Shown: positions 43,084 through 52,300 of the stretch, piece by piece
Layout of the letters: each line of letters starts with the position of its first letter
Position numbering within the stretch: position 1 is the stretch's first letter
Assembly: GCA_030066685.1 (NCBI GenBank)
Contig: JASJBF010000033.1
Span: 62,001 to 126,000, forward strand
Origin: Kiloniellales bacterium
Lineage (GTDB): Bacteria > Pseudomonadota > Alphaproteobacteria > Kiloniellales > JAKSBE01
Reading direction: 5' to 3'
DNA length: 64,000 nucleotides
Notes under the pieces: generated by a model
The model's input: the letters and a program-made list of their open reading frames with translations, nothing else
The model's database searches: none
Told to the model about the DNA's origin: nothing
Translations under genes and position numbers: made by a program

Positions 43084-43645
43084 TTCTCCATCAACCTTCT
43101 CTGCCGGGCAGGATCGTTGCCAACCAGGGCGGTTGACCTGGCGCCGTCTGCTATTGCGCGTCGTCGCGCGGCTTTTGCGCGATGAAGCGCCTCGACAGGG
43201 CACGAAGGCCGGCCACCGCCATTAATTCTCGATTGAAATCCGGCCTCACACGTCACGCGCAGTCGGCAGAGCATGCCGGCAGGTTCCGTGGAATTCCTGC
43301 CATTTCACGCCAATACGAGCATTCGACCGAGAAATTCAATCGCCGGTGATCGTTCCGATGCCGGCTTGTCGGGTCGGTCTGAGCGCCCTGCGCACATCTC
43401 TCGTCATCAAGCCGCTACTGCTGGGAGTGATTTCGCTGCACACGCCATGGTTGCACGAGCTAGGCATGTAATGGTAGGACTTCGCCCTCAAGCAACGTTA
43501 CCGTGGTCGCCGCGCATCGAATGGTGACCCCTGGCGCCCGCGTTGCTGGCCGCCCTCTCTGCGAAGGCGGTGCGCATGTCGTTAGAGGGAACCTGGATTC
43601 AGGTGGCAAGCTCTCAGTTCATTCGAGGGAGGACTAGGATACGCC
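43084..43645. other. Intergenic, no gene recognised
   Basis: 560 bp of varied composition. No gene, repeat or RNA recognised. A GAGGGAGGAC ribosome binding site near its right end belongs to the next small gene. Confidence 0.4.
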
Positions 43646-43870
43646 ATGCCTAGCCATGAGAGGTCTGTTCGCTTTGTCGTCGAAATCGAAGGTCGCGGAG
43701 TCGGCGTCTTGGTCGCACAGCGATCGGGCTACAAGTATTTCGCGGCGGACCAGAGTACCGCGCGGCTTGACGGCCGAAACTTCGCCTCGCCTTCACAAGC
43801 CCAAAACGCTGTCTCGGCGCTCCACGACTCCTCCGCCGCGGCGCCAAGGAGAGGCGGCCGCCACAACTGA
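43646..43870 (+). CDS. Small conserved hypothetical protein
   Basis: 74 residues from ATG 43646 with GAGGGAGGAC upstream. VRFVVEIEGRGVGVLVAQRS, then GYKYFAADQSTARLDGRNFASPSQAQNAVSAL, resembles a small alphaproteobacterial family ('FVVEI.GR.VGV......FRFFAAD..F..LDGR.F.S...A'). The function is unknown. Confidence 0.6.
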   Translation: MPSHERSVRFVVEIEGRGVGVLVAQRSGYKYFAADQSTARLDGRNFASPSQAQNAVSALHDSSAAAPRRGGRHN

Positions 43871-43932
43871 GCGGAGCGGATCGCTCCGCAGAGGCATTTG
43901 CGGGTTGTGACTTCAGTCAGACTCCGACCTTG

Positions 43933-45114
43933 CTATGTGCCACGATGGGAGGTTGCTGTCTCAATGTCTTGAAGGTGCCGAAGGAACGTGTCGATGTCGC
44001 TCTCGTCGTTATAAAAGTGCAAAGAAATACGTATGCATCCGTCGACATGCGACACGAATACGCCGCGGCGCATCAACTCAGCGGCGACCACCTCCGCATT
44101 GGAAACTCGCGCCAGTGTGATCCCCGACCTTTCATCTGGATCAGTTGGCGAAGCGATTGCGTAGCCTGCCGCTGCGAGGCCCTGGTGTAATGACTGCGTC
44201 AAGTCGTCGATGCGCGCGGCGATCGTGTCAACGCCGATCTCTTGAACAAGCCGGACTCCAGCGTCGAGGGCGAACACGCCTGGGAATGGCGGGTGGCCTA
44301 CCTCAAGCGCCCGACCCTCGTGAACGATATCGAGCCGGTCGTAAACCATCTCATAGGGCACGCGGGCACTTCGCCATCCGACGACCGGGAGGTCCACCGA
44401 CGCCAGAAGATCTTCGCTAACATAGAGCGCTGCGATGCCATAGCCAGCTGTCGTCCATTTGTAGCCGCTGAATAGAAGGACGTCGATGCCGAGGCGCTTC
44501 ACGTCGATCGGATAAGCCCCCACCGATTGGGTCGCATCCACAATGAGATGAAAGCTGTTGGAGTCACACATGGATTGGAGCTTGCCCAGATTGTACCGAT
44601 ACCCGGTGTGGTATTGGACGTGGCTGGCGACAAAGGCGATCGTTTGCGGATTCAATTCCCGTTTCGCCTTCGACAAGTCCACAACGCCGTTTTGCGACAG
44701 CGGCAGGAAGTCGATTTCCGCACCTTGTCTAAGCCATGGCAGCGTCGCCGAGGGAAACTCCTTCTTGGCGGCGATGATCCTAGCGCCCGGATTGCCCAGC
44801 ATCAGCGCCACCAGGTTCATCCCAAGCGATGCTGTCGGCACGAAAGCGATTTCTTGCGGACTGGCGTTCAGCAGAGCCGCCAATCTTTGGCGGCTCACCT
44901 CGGTCCGCTCAATCCACCTATCCCAGTGGGTATCGCCCCCTTCGACCATCTCATCGAAGTAGCGTTTGCCCGCCTCTGCCGCATCGACGGACATGGCACA
45001 CCCGCCCGCGGTGTTGAGATAGGTGTACCGCTCAAGTGCCGGAAAGCGTTTGCGATATGCGCTCCAATCCGCGGTCAAGGAATTACCTCTTGTGGTCGAC
45101 CGAGTCGGAGACAT
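43933..45114 (-). CDS. PLP-dependent class V aminotransferase (cysteine-desulfurase/isopenicillin-N-epimerase-like)
   Basis: 393 residues with the fold-type I class V pattern. HLIVDATQSVGAYPID carries D193 and Q196, which hold the PLP pyridine ring, and FSGYKWTTAGYG carries K219, the Schiff-base lysine. YLNTAGGCAMS near the start and RIS-LHFYN near the end hold the carboxylate-binding residues. No cysteine-donating loop typical of SufS/IscS is seen. Substrate unknown. Its divergent partner is a hydratase of meta-cleavage type, 61 bp away. Confidence 0.85.
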   Translation of the reverse strand: MSPTRSTTRGNSLTADWSAYRKRFPALERYTYLNTAGGCAMSVDAAEAGKRYFDEMVEGGDTHWDRWIERTEVSRQRLAALLNASPQEIAFVPTASLGMNLVALMLGNPGARIIAAKKEFPSATLPWLRQGAEIDFLPLSQNGVVDLSKAKRELNPQTIAFVASHVQYHTGYRYNLGKLQSMCDSNSFHLIVDATQSVGAYPIDVKRLGIDVLLFSGYKWTTAGYGIAALYVSEDLLASVDLPVVGWRSARVPYEMVYDRLDIVHEGRALEVGHPPFPGVFALDAGVRLVQEIGVDTIAARIDDLTQSLHQGLAAAGYAIASPTDPDERSGITLARVSNAEVVAAELMRRGVFVSHVDGCIRISLHFYNDESDIDTFLRHLQDIETATSHRGT

Positions 45115-45175
45115 TCGCCCGCTGGGAAAGCCAGGGAAAACTCGTCCTCCACGGACTCCATGAAAAGATAATCAG

Positions 45176-45958
45176 ATGAGCAATGAACTTGAACAAAAAA
45201 TCGCCGCCGAACTTCGCGCCGCCGAAGCAAGCGCAGTACCAATCGAGCCGTTTGCGGCGAGGCTTGGCGAACACGACATTGCTCGCGCATACCGTGTGCA
45301 GCACATCAACTCCGACTTCGCGATCTCCGCCGGGCGGGTTTTCTGTGGCCGCAAGATCGGCCTCACGGCAGACGCCGTCCAAGAGCAACTGGGTGTCGAC
45401 GAGCCGGATTACGGCGCTCTCTTCGCCGATATGCGCATCTCGTCGGGCGGATCCGTCGACGCGTCCAAGCTGATCGCGCCACGAATCGAGGCAGAGATCG
45501 CTCTCGTTCTTGAGACAGAAGTTACGCGAAAATATCTGCCCTTAGACGAACTGGCAGCATGTATCGCCTATGTTACCCCCGCAATGGAAATCGTCGACAG
45601 CCGTCTCAAGGATTGGCGGATCGGGATCGTTGACACGATTGCCGACAACGGCGCGTCGGCAAGGTTTGTTCTTGGCGAGGACCGATATTCACTCGATGAG
45701 CAAGCCCTCGCGCGATGCGAGATGAAGATGTTCAGAAACGGCGAGCTTGTATCGTCCGGTAGCGGAGCTGCCAGTTTGGGCAGCCCGTTGAATGCCCTGT
45801 CATGGCTCTGTGATATTCTGATCGATCACGAGAAGCCAATGCAGTCCGGGGATTTGGTGCTCACCGGTGCCTTGGGTCCGGTCGTTCCCATGATGGCGGG
45901 CGACAGGTTCGAAGCCGATTTTAGCCTGCTTTCGAGCGTGTCGGTGAGCGTCCGGTAA
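45176..45958 (+). CDS. 2-keto-4-pentenoate hydratase/fumarylacetoacetate hydrolase-fold protein (MhpD-like)
   Basis: 260 residues, the length of MhpD/DmpE hydratases. GRKIGLTADAVQEQLGV is the family's KIG.T...QQ.LGV; IAPRIEAEIALVLE provides the two metal-binding Glu of the ExE pair, and ALGPVVPM...GDRFEADFS near the end is the usual closing strand. It probably adds water to a 2-hydroxy-2,4-dienoate in aromatic ring degradation; the decarboxylase of the same family is an alternative. Divergent from the aminotransferase. Confidence 0.88.
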   Translation: MSNELEQKIAAELRAAEASAVPIEPFAARLGEHDIARAYRVQHINSDFAISAGRVFCGRKIGLTADAVQEQLGVDEPDYGALFADMRISSGGSVDASKLIAPRIEAEIALVLETEVTRKYLPLDELAACIAYVTPAMEIVDSRLKDWRIGIVDTIADNGASARFVLGEDRYSLDEQALARCEMKMFRNGELVSSGSGAASLGSPLNALSWLCDILIDHEKPMQSGDLVLTGALGPVVPMMAGDRFEADFSLLSSVSVSVR

Positions 45959-46048
45959 CCGATGTCCACCTCCCATCTCCTGCAACTTGGAGATGTCCCA
46001 AAGGGGCTCAACCCAGCCATAGCAATCCTCGTCGCCAATAACTTCTCC

Positions 46049-46097
46049 TAGAGCACGATGATAAGAGGTCGATTTGACCTCTTATCATCGTGCTCTA
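46049..46097. repeat. Perfect palindrome, single TAGAGCACGATGA unit
   Basis: 22-bp perfect arms (TAGAGCACGATGATAAGAGG plus TC) with a GATTT loop. Same unit as in the 33567, 54480 and 62152 blocks. Confidence 0.92.
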
Positions 46098-46296
46098 GGC
46101 GGACCCACCCCCTTCCATCGCTTCACAAAAAATCATACTGCGGGAAGGGAAGGGGGCTGGCTTCAATCCGACGCGGTCGTCCATGGCGTGGTCGCGAAAG
46201 GTGGCATTCGGACCATAATTCGATCGCCCAACTACAGCTATCGATCGGGTCCTTGATGGACAGGAACGCAAGAGAAGTTAAGTGCGGCTTCTGGTC

Positions 46297-46932
46297 TCAG
46301 ATCACGGCGCGATGCAGAACCAATCCACCCTTCTCAAGCAGTTTAGTGACTGTCCCGAAGCCCACCGACTCAAGTGCCGTACGCTGTTCTTCGACCGTCA
46401 TATAGAGATCTGAATTCGACATCCCGTCACCACCAACGTAGTGGTCGCAGACGAGATATACTCCGTGCGGTTCCAGGACTGAACGAACGGCTCGATGCAG
46501 CGCAGGCACATGCCTTTTGTGACGAAGCTCATGGACCGCCTGATTGGTCACAACGGCATCGAATGGGCCCAAGCCGTCGCACCAGTTGTCTTGCTTGAAA
46601 TCCAACTGTACTTGGCAGGCCCTCCCGATCATCGAACCCAACCGCTCTCGTGCGAGGTCATGCATTGCGGGTGAAAAATCCAACATCGTGTACTTGGCCG
46701 TCGGCAGCGCTTGCAAGATCGATTGAGCGAGAAATCCTGGGCCAGAGCCGAGTTCAAGAACCTGCAACGGATTGGTCTCTAGGGAGCTGAGTTCGTCACT
46801 GAAGCGCTGAAAGAACTCTTCACGCCAAGGCCGCTTGGACATGGCACTGGAGGCCCACTCCCGCGCATCAACCATTGAGCGAAGATCGATTGGGCTGGGA
46901 ACGTCTTTTGAGGTGTCTTGGATCATTCGCAA
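46297..46932 (-). CDS. SAM-dependent class I methyltransferase
   Basis: 211 residues. Motif I VLELGSGPGFLAQSIL, then YTMLDFSPAMHDLA with the acidic ribose contact, VQLDFKQDNW and FDAVVTNQAVHELRHK. The pattern is a small-molecule methyltransferase of the Methyltransf_25 type. Its lower GC resembles that of the aminotransferase and hydratase, so the three may be an acquired set. Confidence 0.82.
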   Translation of the reverse strand: MRMIQDTSKDVPSPIDLRSMVDAREWASSAMSKRPWREEFFQRFSDELSSLETNPLQVLELGSGPGFLAQSILQALPTAKYTMLDFSPAMHDLARERLGSMIGRACQVQLDFKQDNWCDGLGPFDAVVTNQAVHELRHKRHVPALHRAVRSVLEPHGVYLVCDHYVGGDGMSNSDLYMTVEEQRTALESVGFGTVTKLLEKGGLVLHRAVI

Positions 46933-47316
46933 ATGCTACATCAAGGGCCCCAGTGAGACAATCCGCGGGGCAGAAATCGGTCAAAATCGGCAACATGAGC
47001 CGCGCTGTCTGAACGTCCGCGTCGTGATCAGCAAGCGGACCTTGCGCAAGGTCACGTTGGACTGCCGTACTTGGCCGAACGCCGCCTTTGCCGCGGAGCT
47101 ATATTGAATGACCAGGATAGGTTATGGGTCGCCTTGGGAGGACCGCGCTCCGGCCGTCGGCTTTTGAGGCAAGAACGGAGACCTGCGGCGAAGACGCCGC
47201 GGGCCGCCTTGCGAGCCTTGCGTGCCCTCCTGGGCGCCGGCAAGTCGGGACCGTCAGTCGCAACGCCGTTCACCCCGGCCGGGACCGGGACGGCCTCCGG
47301 CGCCGAGGCCCGGGCC
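46933..47316. other. Intergenic, no gene recognised
   Basis: 384 bp. Open frames exist but none has coding character; no repeat identified. Confidence 0.4.
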
Positions 47317-47661
47317 CTACTCCTTCGTCGCCTCGACGAGGAACTCGATCAGGTCGGCGCGGTCTCCCGCCTCGAACACTCCGTGGATTTCCAGGTAGTT
47401 GTTCAGGTGTTCCCGCGTCCAAAGGGGGTTCGCGTCGGTCCAGACCATCCGATAGGGAAAGCCCTCGACCGCGCCGTACCTGCGCTCGAAGAGCCGGGCC
47501 AGGTGCGGCCCACGATAGCCCGAAGCCGTCGGGTCGAAGCTGTGGCACTTCGCGCACCTGGCTTCGAAGTCCGCGCGCCCCTTCGCCGCATCGCCCGCGG
47601 CTGCGGGTTGGGCAAGGGCCAGGAAAGCGAGCACGCTGGCGACAACGATGCTTGGTCTCAT
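47317..47661 (-). CDS. Periplasmic c-type cytochrome (class I-like)
   Basis: 114 residues. Signal peptide residues 1-23 (LAFLALAQPAAAG) followed by DAAKGRADFEARCAKCHSF; the haem-binding CxxCH is C36-C39-H40. GPHLARLFERRYGAVEGFPY matches the mitochondrial/class I cytochrome c core (GP.L.GL.GR..G...GF.Y), and a Met (YRM) follows as the likely sixth ligand. ATG 47661 places the signal peptide at the start. Electron transfer in the periplasm. Confidence 0.9.
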   Translation of the reverse strand: MRPSIVVASVLAFLALAQPAAAGDAAKGRADFEARCAKCHSFDPTASGYRGPHLARLFERRYGAVEGFPYRMVWTDANPLWTREHLNNYLEIHGVFEAGDRADLIEFLVEATKE

Positions 47662-47917
47662 TCCGGCTACACCTCGGGTTGGTTGCACGTGACGTCCATG
47701 ACCGGAAGGCGGTCGCTCGGCACCTTCCTAGCGCTGGCGCCGGCACCGTAACATGACGCACATCAATCGAGGTCCCCTCTGCGACTTCCCGGGTGGGACC
47801 AGGCCGGGCTTGGACAAGGCGTGGCAGCCCGGCGGGAGCGATCCTCGGGGCCTGACCCGTGGGATCGGCTCCCCCGCCGCGCGCCATCAAATGAATCCGT
47901 ATCAACGCGCCTTGGTA

Positions 47918-48484
47918 TCACCTCTCGCCCCGGAAATCGGCGTGGCAGGACATGCAGGTGCGCAGCAGGCGCAAGTACACCAGTTTCGGCGGCTGTCGCG
48001 AAAGCGAGCCGGTATTGAGCGGGCGTGCGGCGTAATCCGGTCGGACCGTCGCGGGCAGGCGTTGGGTGCCGGGGCCGGCACGCCGTTCAACCGCCTGTGC
48101 CAGGCCTTCGCCGAAAAGCTCTAGGTCCTGCGCCAGCGACTCGAAGCGCTTCCAATCGGCCCAGATTTTCGGTGAAGCCTTGCTCGGGCTTTCCAGGCTG
48201 CCTTCGGGAAATTGCCGAGTCAGCCTTGAGCCGCCGTGAGAGGCCACCAAGCGCGCGGCGGCGGCGAGGGCTTGCGGATCGTAGGCTTCTCGGCCGAGCA
48301 TCATCTCGGTGATCCGCTTCGCCGCCGCATCCATGCTTTTCATGACCAGCCTGCGCTCTTCGACGACGCCGATGCCATCGTCGCCGGCAAGCGACGCCGC
48401 GGGAAAGATCCCGAAGACCGGGGTCATTGGAAGGATCACGCCCAAGATCGCCAGAAAGCGGAGCTTTCTCGGTGTCCCGTTCAT
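47918..48484 (-). CDS. Cytochrome c'-like protein
   Basis: 188 residues, with signal peptide (residues 1-33) and a C-terminal CMSCHADFRGER; CxxCH at C177-C180-H181. The haem motif at the very end after a four-helix-type domain with EERRLVMKSMDAAAKRI near its start is the cytochrome c' arrangement. Such proteins bind NO or CO or serve as electron carriers. It lies 256 bp upstream of the class I cytochrome on the same strand. ATG 48484 gives the signal peptide; the longer frame to 48667 is non-coding. Confidence 0.85.
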   Translation of the reverse strand: MNGTPRKLRFLAILGVILPMTPVFGIFPAASLAGDDGIGVVEERRLVMKSMDAAAKRITEMMLGREAYDPQALAAAARLVASHGGSRLTRQFPEGSLESPSKASPKIWADWKRFESLAQDLELFGEGLAQAVERRAGPGTQRLPATVRPDYAARPLNTGSLSRQPPKLVYLRLLRTCMSCHADFRGER

Positions 48485-48841
48485 CTTTCGAACCCCGCGA
48501 CAGGGGTGAGCTTCAAACGCCCGAAATGTCGAGCAATCGATCCGGGGGACCGCTTCCCCCGGTCGATCCTGTCCTCGGCTATGGCAGGATGGACGCCAGC
48601 TTGCGCGCGCTTGAAGGGCTCCGCCATTTTTCCTCCCCGGCCTGGCCCCAGGGCCAGACCTGTTCATGGCCTGTCTTCTTCACCCAAGTATTTTTCGGGC
48701 ACCGGGCGGATAAGGAATTCCGCAGCAACGCCCATTGCCGTCCTCGTTTGCCGACGCCTGCCACGGCGGCAGTGTCATCGACCGACCCGGCCCCGGGTCG
48801 ACCCGCCTCCCGCTCGGCGCCGCCCGAGACCTCGGTCGATC
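48485..48841. other. Intergenic, no gene recognised
   Basis: 357 bp upstream of the cytochrome c' gene and downstream of the antitoxin-like gene. No gene or repeat identified. Confidence 0.4.
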
Positions 48842-49078
48842 TCAGCGCGGACCAGGGTCGAAAGGCAGAGAAGGGTTGCCGGCGAACCACTTCAACTGCC
48901 TCTCGACTTTGGCCTTCCCCTCCGCGGACGCCACGGCTTCCAAAGGCGAACGGCCGTCGAGCAAGTGCGTCGGCGACTTCAGCCATCGCTCCGCCTTCTC
49001 GACATCCCGAAACGCCCGCACGGCTCTGACGGTGAGCCTGCCGTAGGTCTTGACGTGCACCACCTGCTCTCTTGGCAA
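48842..49078 (-). CDS. Xre/MbcA/ParS-type (DUF2384) toxin-binding domain protein
   Basis: 78 residues. EKAERWLKSPTHLLDGRSPLEAV followed by a helix KAKVERQLKWFAGN is the DUF2384 toxin-binding fold (A..WL..P...L.G..P.E.L....G...V...L). DUF2384 antitoxins normally have an N-terminal DNA-binding domain and pair with an RES-domain toxin; this protein lacks the DNA-binding part and no RES toxin is adjacent, so it may be an orphan or fragment. Confidence 0.6.
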   Translation of the reverse strand: MPREQVVHVKTYGRLTVRAVRAFRDVEKAERWLKSPTHLLDGRSPLEAVASAEGKAKVERQLKWFAGNPSLPFDPGPR

Positions 49079-49144
49079 GAACCAACGTTAAGGGAGACAT
49101 CTTTCCGGCACAGGCTAGCCTTGCCTGAGGGCAAACACTTACCA

Positions 49145-49285
49145 CTACATGCCAGTTCGCGGTTTTCGATGTGCGGCGCCGGCCTGCGCGCTCGCAGGCA
49201 GGGCCAGGGCGACGGCGATCAGCGCGGCCCGGGACAGTCCGGCGACGGGCCGGAGGTGCTTGGCGATGTCTCGAAGGCTTCCCAT
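49145..49285 (-). CDS. Possible small exported peptide
   Basis: 46 residues from ATG 49285 (MGSLRDIAKHLRPVAGL, then SRAALIAVALALPASAQAG). The hydrophobic segment ending in SAQAG resembles a signal peptide, leaving only about 12 residues after cleavage. Coding status uncertain. Confidence 0.3.
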   Translation of the reverse strand: MGSLRDIAKHLRPVAGLSRAALIAVALALPASAQAGAAHRKPRTGM

Positions 49286-49456
49286 GGGGTTCTTTCCTGT
49301 TCGGGGTCCGGGGCATCGGGCGGGCGGCCTTTGCCGCTGCCTTGCGCTCATCCCGTCAAGCGGGATCCCGCGGGAAGTTCCCTCACGCCTTTTCGCCCGT
49401 GCCGGTATTCTGCCCCGCCGGGCGGGTCCGGATGCCGCAGCCCCGGGGGCCGGAGC

Positions 49457-49780
49457 TCACTCGGCGAAGTCCTGGCCTTCGAAGCGGCAGTCGCCGGTGG
49501 AATAGGTGTTGGTCACCTGGCAGGCCGTGTTCAGGTCGACGATGAAGCGGCCGTCGCAGTCCTTGGGCCAGATCCAGACGTGCAGCCCGACGACCCGCCT
49601 GCGCTGGGCGGGCGTGTACTCCGTGAGGTCCTGCCGCCGCGCGATCTTGTCTTTGGTCAGGCCGACCGACTGCAGGAAGCCGGCGACCTCCCGGCTGCAG
49701 CCGTACTTCGCGTCCTGGCCGAAAGCCGGCGACGGCAGGGCCGCGATCGTCAGGATCGCGAGCGTTATGGCTGGTCTCAT
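49457..49780 (-). CDS. Small exported Cys-containing protein
   Basis: 107 residues from ATG 49780 with a signal peptide (ending AFGQD). The mature part has four Cys (KYGCSRE, PKDCDGR, TACQVTN, DCRFEG), probably two disulphides, and a helix LQSVGLTKDKIARRQ. The frame extends to 49807, but the ATG at 49780 puts the signal peptide first. No family recognised. Confidence 0.6.
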   Translation of the reverse strand: MRPAITLAILTIAALPSPAFGQDAKYGCSREVAGFLQSVGLTKDKIARRQDLTEYTPAQRRRVVGLHVWIWPKDCDGRFIVDLNTACQVTNTYSTGDCRFEGQDFAE

Positions 49781-49962
49781 GCGGCATCCCCCCTCGGCGA
49801 AAGGCAACAGCGGGAGTCATAGCCCGCTTTGCCCCGGGCCGCCACGCCCGGCGGCCCAAACCGGCCGCATGCACCACGGGCCTTTCGGTCCCCGCCTCTC
49901 TGCCGGGCCCGAGGCGGCCGAGGACGCCGGCAACCAGCCCGATCGGACGGGGCGCGCCGGGA

Positions 49963-50080
49963 CTCTAGATCAAGAACGGCTCAGATTGGATCAATCTGTG
50001 CCGTGAATCTTGATCAACTTGAAAAGGTCAGAGCATGAGCCACGTGTCACAGCGCTGCGGCGTGACACGATCATGCTCTA
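49963..50080. repeat. Composite palindromic repeat, second copy of the 2109-2224 type
   Basis: TCTAGATCAAGAACGGCTCA ... CTTGATCA followed after a short linker by CAGAGCATGAGCCACGTGTC and its inverted arm ending TCATGCTCTA. Same two units in the same order as at 2109. CTA at 50078-50080 is the stop codon of the 70-residue minus-strand gene. Confidence 0.88.
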
Positions 50081-50290
50081 GTGGAGGGTAAGCCGCGCGT
50101 CGTGCAGCAGGCAGAGGACGCAGAGCCAGAAGCGGTAGTCTTCGCCGCGCTGGTCCGCCCGCGCCGCCAGGGCGCGCTGCAGTGCCGCCATCTTGGCCCC
50201 GTCACCGTGCTCCCGGTGCAGCGCCGCCGCTGCCTGCCCCGGAACGACAGGGTCCCAGAAGCTGTGCCAAGCTTCCAGTGACTCTCTCAT
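50078..50290 (-). CDS. 70-residue protein, paralog of the gene at 61608
   Basis: A 70-residue protein starting ESLEAWHSFWDPVV and ending DYRFWLCVLCLLHD. It aligns end to end with the protein at 61608-61820 without gaps: ESL.AWHSFWD, ALH..HG, LAARA..R.EDYRFWLCVLCLL are shared. Two Cys lie in a hydrophobic C-terminal helix. The immediate upstream GGGCAGTCTA.CGCG is also conserved. Function unknown. Its stop codon is the end of a palindromic repeat. Confidence 0.7.
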   Translation of the reverse strand: MRESLEAWHSFWDPVVPGQAAAALHREHGDGAKMAALQRALAARADQRGEDYRFWLCVLCLLHDARLTLH

Positions 50291-50492
50291 GACGGGCAGT
50301 CTAACGCGTTCCGGCGCTTTCGCCTAGTGTTTGTTTGTACACATACGGGATTTGGCGCCGCCGCGCCGGACCCGCTCCCAGCCATGCCTCTGGCATGTAA
50401 TGGCAAGCACCTCTCCTCGCACAGCCGTAGCTTCCGGTCCCAAGGAGTCCACGAAGGATCCTTGTTTGATCCGCACACTTGGGAGGAAGAGT

Positions 50493-51869
50493 ATGCCGAA
50501 CGACCTGCAGGAGTTCGTTTTCACCGACTACGAGGAGTTCCAGAGCGAGGTCCCGAAGGGAGCCTTCCCGAAAGCGGGCATGTCGGCGCGCGCCGCCCAG
50601 GCGATGGTCGAAAGCCACATGTGGACCGATTCCAATCCCATGCTGAACCTGTCGAGCTTCGTCACGACCTATGCCGAACCGGAATGCGCGGAGCTGATGG
50701 CCAAGCACGCACATGTCAACTACATCGACCACGACATGTACCCCAAGTCCTATGACCTGGAGCACCGGATGGTGACGATGCTCCACGAGCTCTACAACGG
50801 GCCCAAGGGCGTCGTGCCCTACGGGACGGCCTGCGTCGGCAGCTCCGAGGCCTGCATGCTGGCCGGCTTGGCGCACAAGTGGAACTGGCGTCAGGCGCGG
50901 GAAGCCGCGGGCAAGGATGCCAGCCGGCCTAACATGGTAACGGGCGGCAACGTCCAGATCGTCTGGAAGAAGTTCCTGAGATACTTCGACGTCGAGCCGC
51001 ATATCGTACCCCTGTCGCCGGGCAACTATCGCCTCACGGCGGAGCACCTCGACAAGTACGTGGACGAGAACACCATCTGCGTGGTGGCCATCGCCGGCTC
51101 GACCTTCACCGGCGAGGACGACGACCTGAAGGAGATCCACGACTGGCTCGACGACTACGAGAATCGAACGGGGATCTCGATCCCGATGCACATCGACGGC
51201 GCGTCGGGCGGCTTCGTCCATCCCTTCCTCTACCCCGACTACGAATGGGATTTCCGACTGCCGCGCGTGCAGTCGATCAATGCCTCGGGCCACAAGTTCG
51301 GCCTCGTCTATCCGGGCCTCGGCTGGGTGATCTTCCGGGAGCGCAAGGTCTTCAACGAAGACCTGGTCTTCTACGTCAACTATCTCGGCGGCGAATCGGC
51401 GACGGCGACCCTCAACTTCAGCCGGAACGCGGCACAGATCATCGCCCAGGCCTATCAGTTCGTCAGGCTGGGCCGCGCCGGCTACGAACGCGTCATGCGC
51501 CTGACCCTGGACAATGCCGAGCACCTCAGGAAGGCGCTGGTCGACAGCGGCCATTTCACGATCATGAACGAGACCCAGAGCATCCCCGTGGTCGCCCTCA
51601 CCTTGGCTGACGACATCAAGAACTTCAACGAGTTCGACGTCTCCTTCAAGGTGCGCGAAAAGGGCTGGGTGCTCTCGGCCTACTCCATGCCGCCCAACGC
51701 CGAGAGCGTGAACTCCTTGCGCGTGGTCGTCCGTCCGCATCTGAACAGGAACGTGGTCGACAATCTGGCCGAGGACATCATAGGCGCCTGCAAGTACCTG
51801 CAGGAGCACGGCGGGACGGCGACGCCGCCGCAACTGCACAGCCACGCCAAGGCGGCGCCGAAGTGCTGA
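50493..51869 (+). CDS. gad: Glutamate decarboxylase
   Basis: 458 residues, matching GadA/GadB. HIDGASGGFVHPF holds the Asp that contacts PLP, and SINASGHKFGLVYPG carries K268, the Schiff-base lysine (K276 in E. coli GadB). The start MPNDLQEFVFTDYEEF follows GGGAGGAAGA, so ATG 50493 is well supported; the longer frame from 50331 has no such site. It removes CO2 from glutamate, consuming one proton, to give GABA, as in acid resistance. No GadC antiporter is in the window; NhaD is the next gene. Confidence 0.93.
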   Translation: MPNDLQEFVFTDYEEFQSEVPKGAFPKAGMSARAAQAMVESHMWTDSNPMLNLSSFVTTYAEPECAELMAKHAHVNYIDHDMYPKSYDLEHRMVTMLHELYNGPKGVVPYGTACVGSSEACMLAGLAHKWNWRQAREAAGKDASRPNMVTGGNVQIVWKKFLRYFDVEPHIVPLSPGNYRLTAEHLDKYVDENTICVVAIAGSTFTGEDDDLKEIHDWLDDYENRTGISIPMHIDGASGGFVHPFLYPDYEWDFRLPRVQSINASGHKFGLVYPGLGWVIFRERKVFNEDLVFYVNYLGGESATATLNFSRNAAQIIAQAYQFVRLGRAGYERVMRLTLDNAEHLRKALVDSGHFTIMNETQSIPVVALTLADDIKNFNEFDVSFKVREKGWVLSAYSMPPNAESVNSLRVVVRPHLNRNVVDNLAEDIIGACKYLQEHGGTATPPQLHSHAKAAPKC

Positions 51870-51884
51870 CGACTTAGCCCGCGT

Positions 51885-51921
51885 GGCAGCCCGACGGCGC
51901 AGGGGGCAACGTCGGGCTGCC
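51885..51921 (+). terminator. Strong hairpin after glutamate decarboxylase
   Basis: 12-bp perfect arms (GGCAGCCCGACG / CGTCGGGCTGCC) with a 13-nt loop, 16 bp after the gad stop. No T tract follows, so it may act as an mRNA-stabilising or weak terminator structure. Confidence 0.55.
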
Positions 51922-52300
51922 GCTGCACGACAAGCCGGTGCCTTCCAGCGAACCAGGTCCGGTCGGGCCGGGGCTCTTTTAGGGACGAGGCGCAACAGCC
52001 TTTTTGATCTCCGATCGCTTCGCTAACGTGAGCCTCGCGCACCGAAGCGCAACCGCACGTCATCCCGGAGAGAGGCCCCGCCGAGCTCGAACATGATGGC
52101 CGTCGATGGCGACTTCGTCTTAGGCTGGTTTTGCCCGTCCAGCCCTGCCTTCGGCGTGACCCGAAAAGAGGCTCGAAGCGGAGGTTCCACCCGGTTTCGA
52201 GCGCGTCACCGCTCGGTCCGGGACGGCGGCCTTCGGGGCGCGCCGCAGACTGCACGCGAGGGCGCGCAGGGAGTGTGAGGACAAGGAGGGGAGTTCCGCA
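51922..52300. other. Intergenic, upstream of nhaD
   Basis: 380 bp without a recognised gene. GAGGACAAGGAGGGGAG directly upstream of 52301 is a strong ribosome binding site. Confidence 0.45.

Noticed and set aside
49966-50015. TTGATC/GATCAA boxes that look like an FNR/Crp-type site
   Set aside because: They are part of the repeat module that also occurs at 2109, so the symmetry is explained by the repeat.
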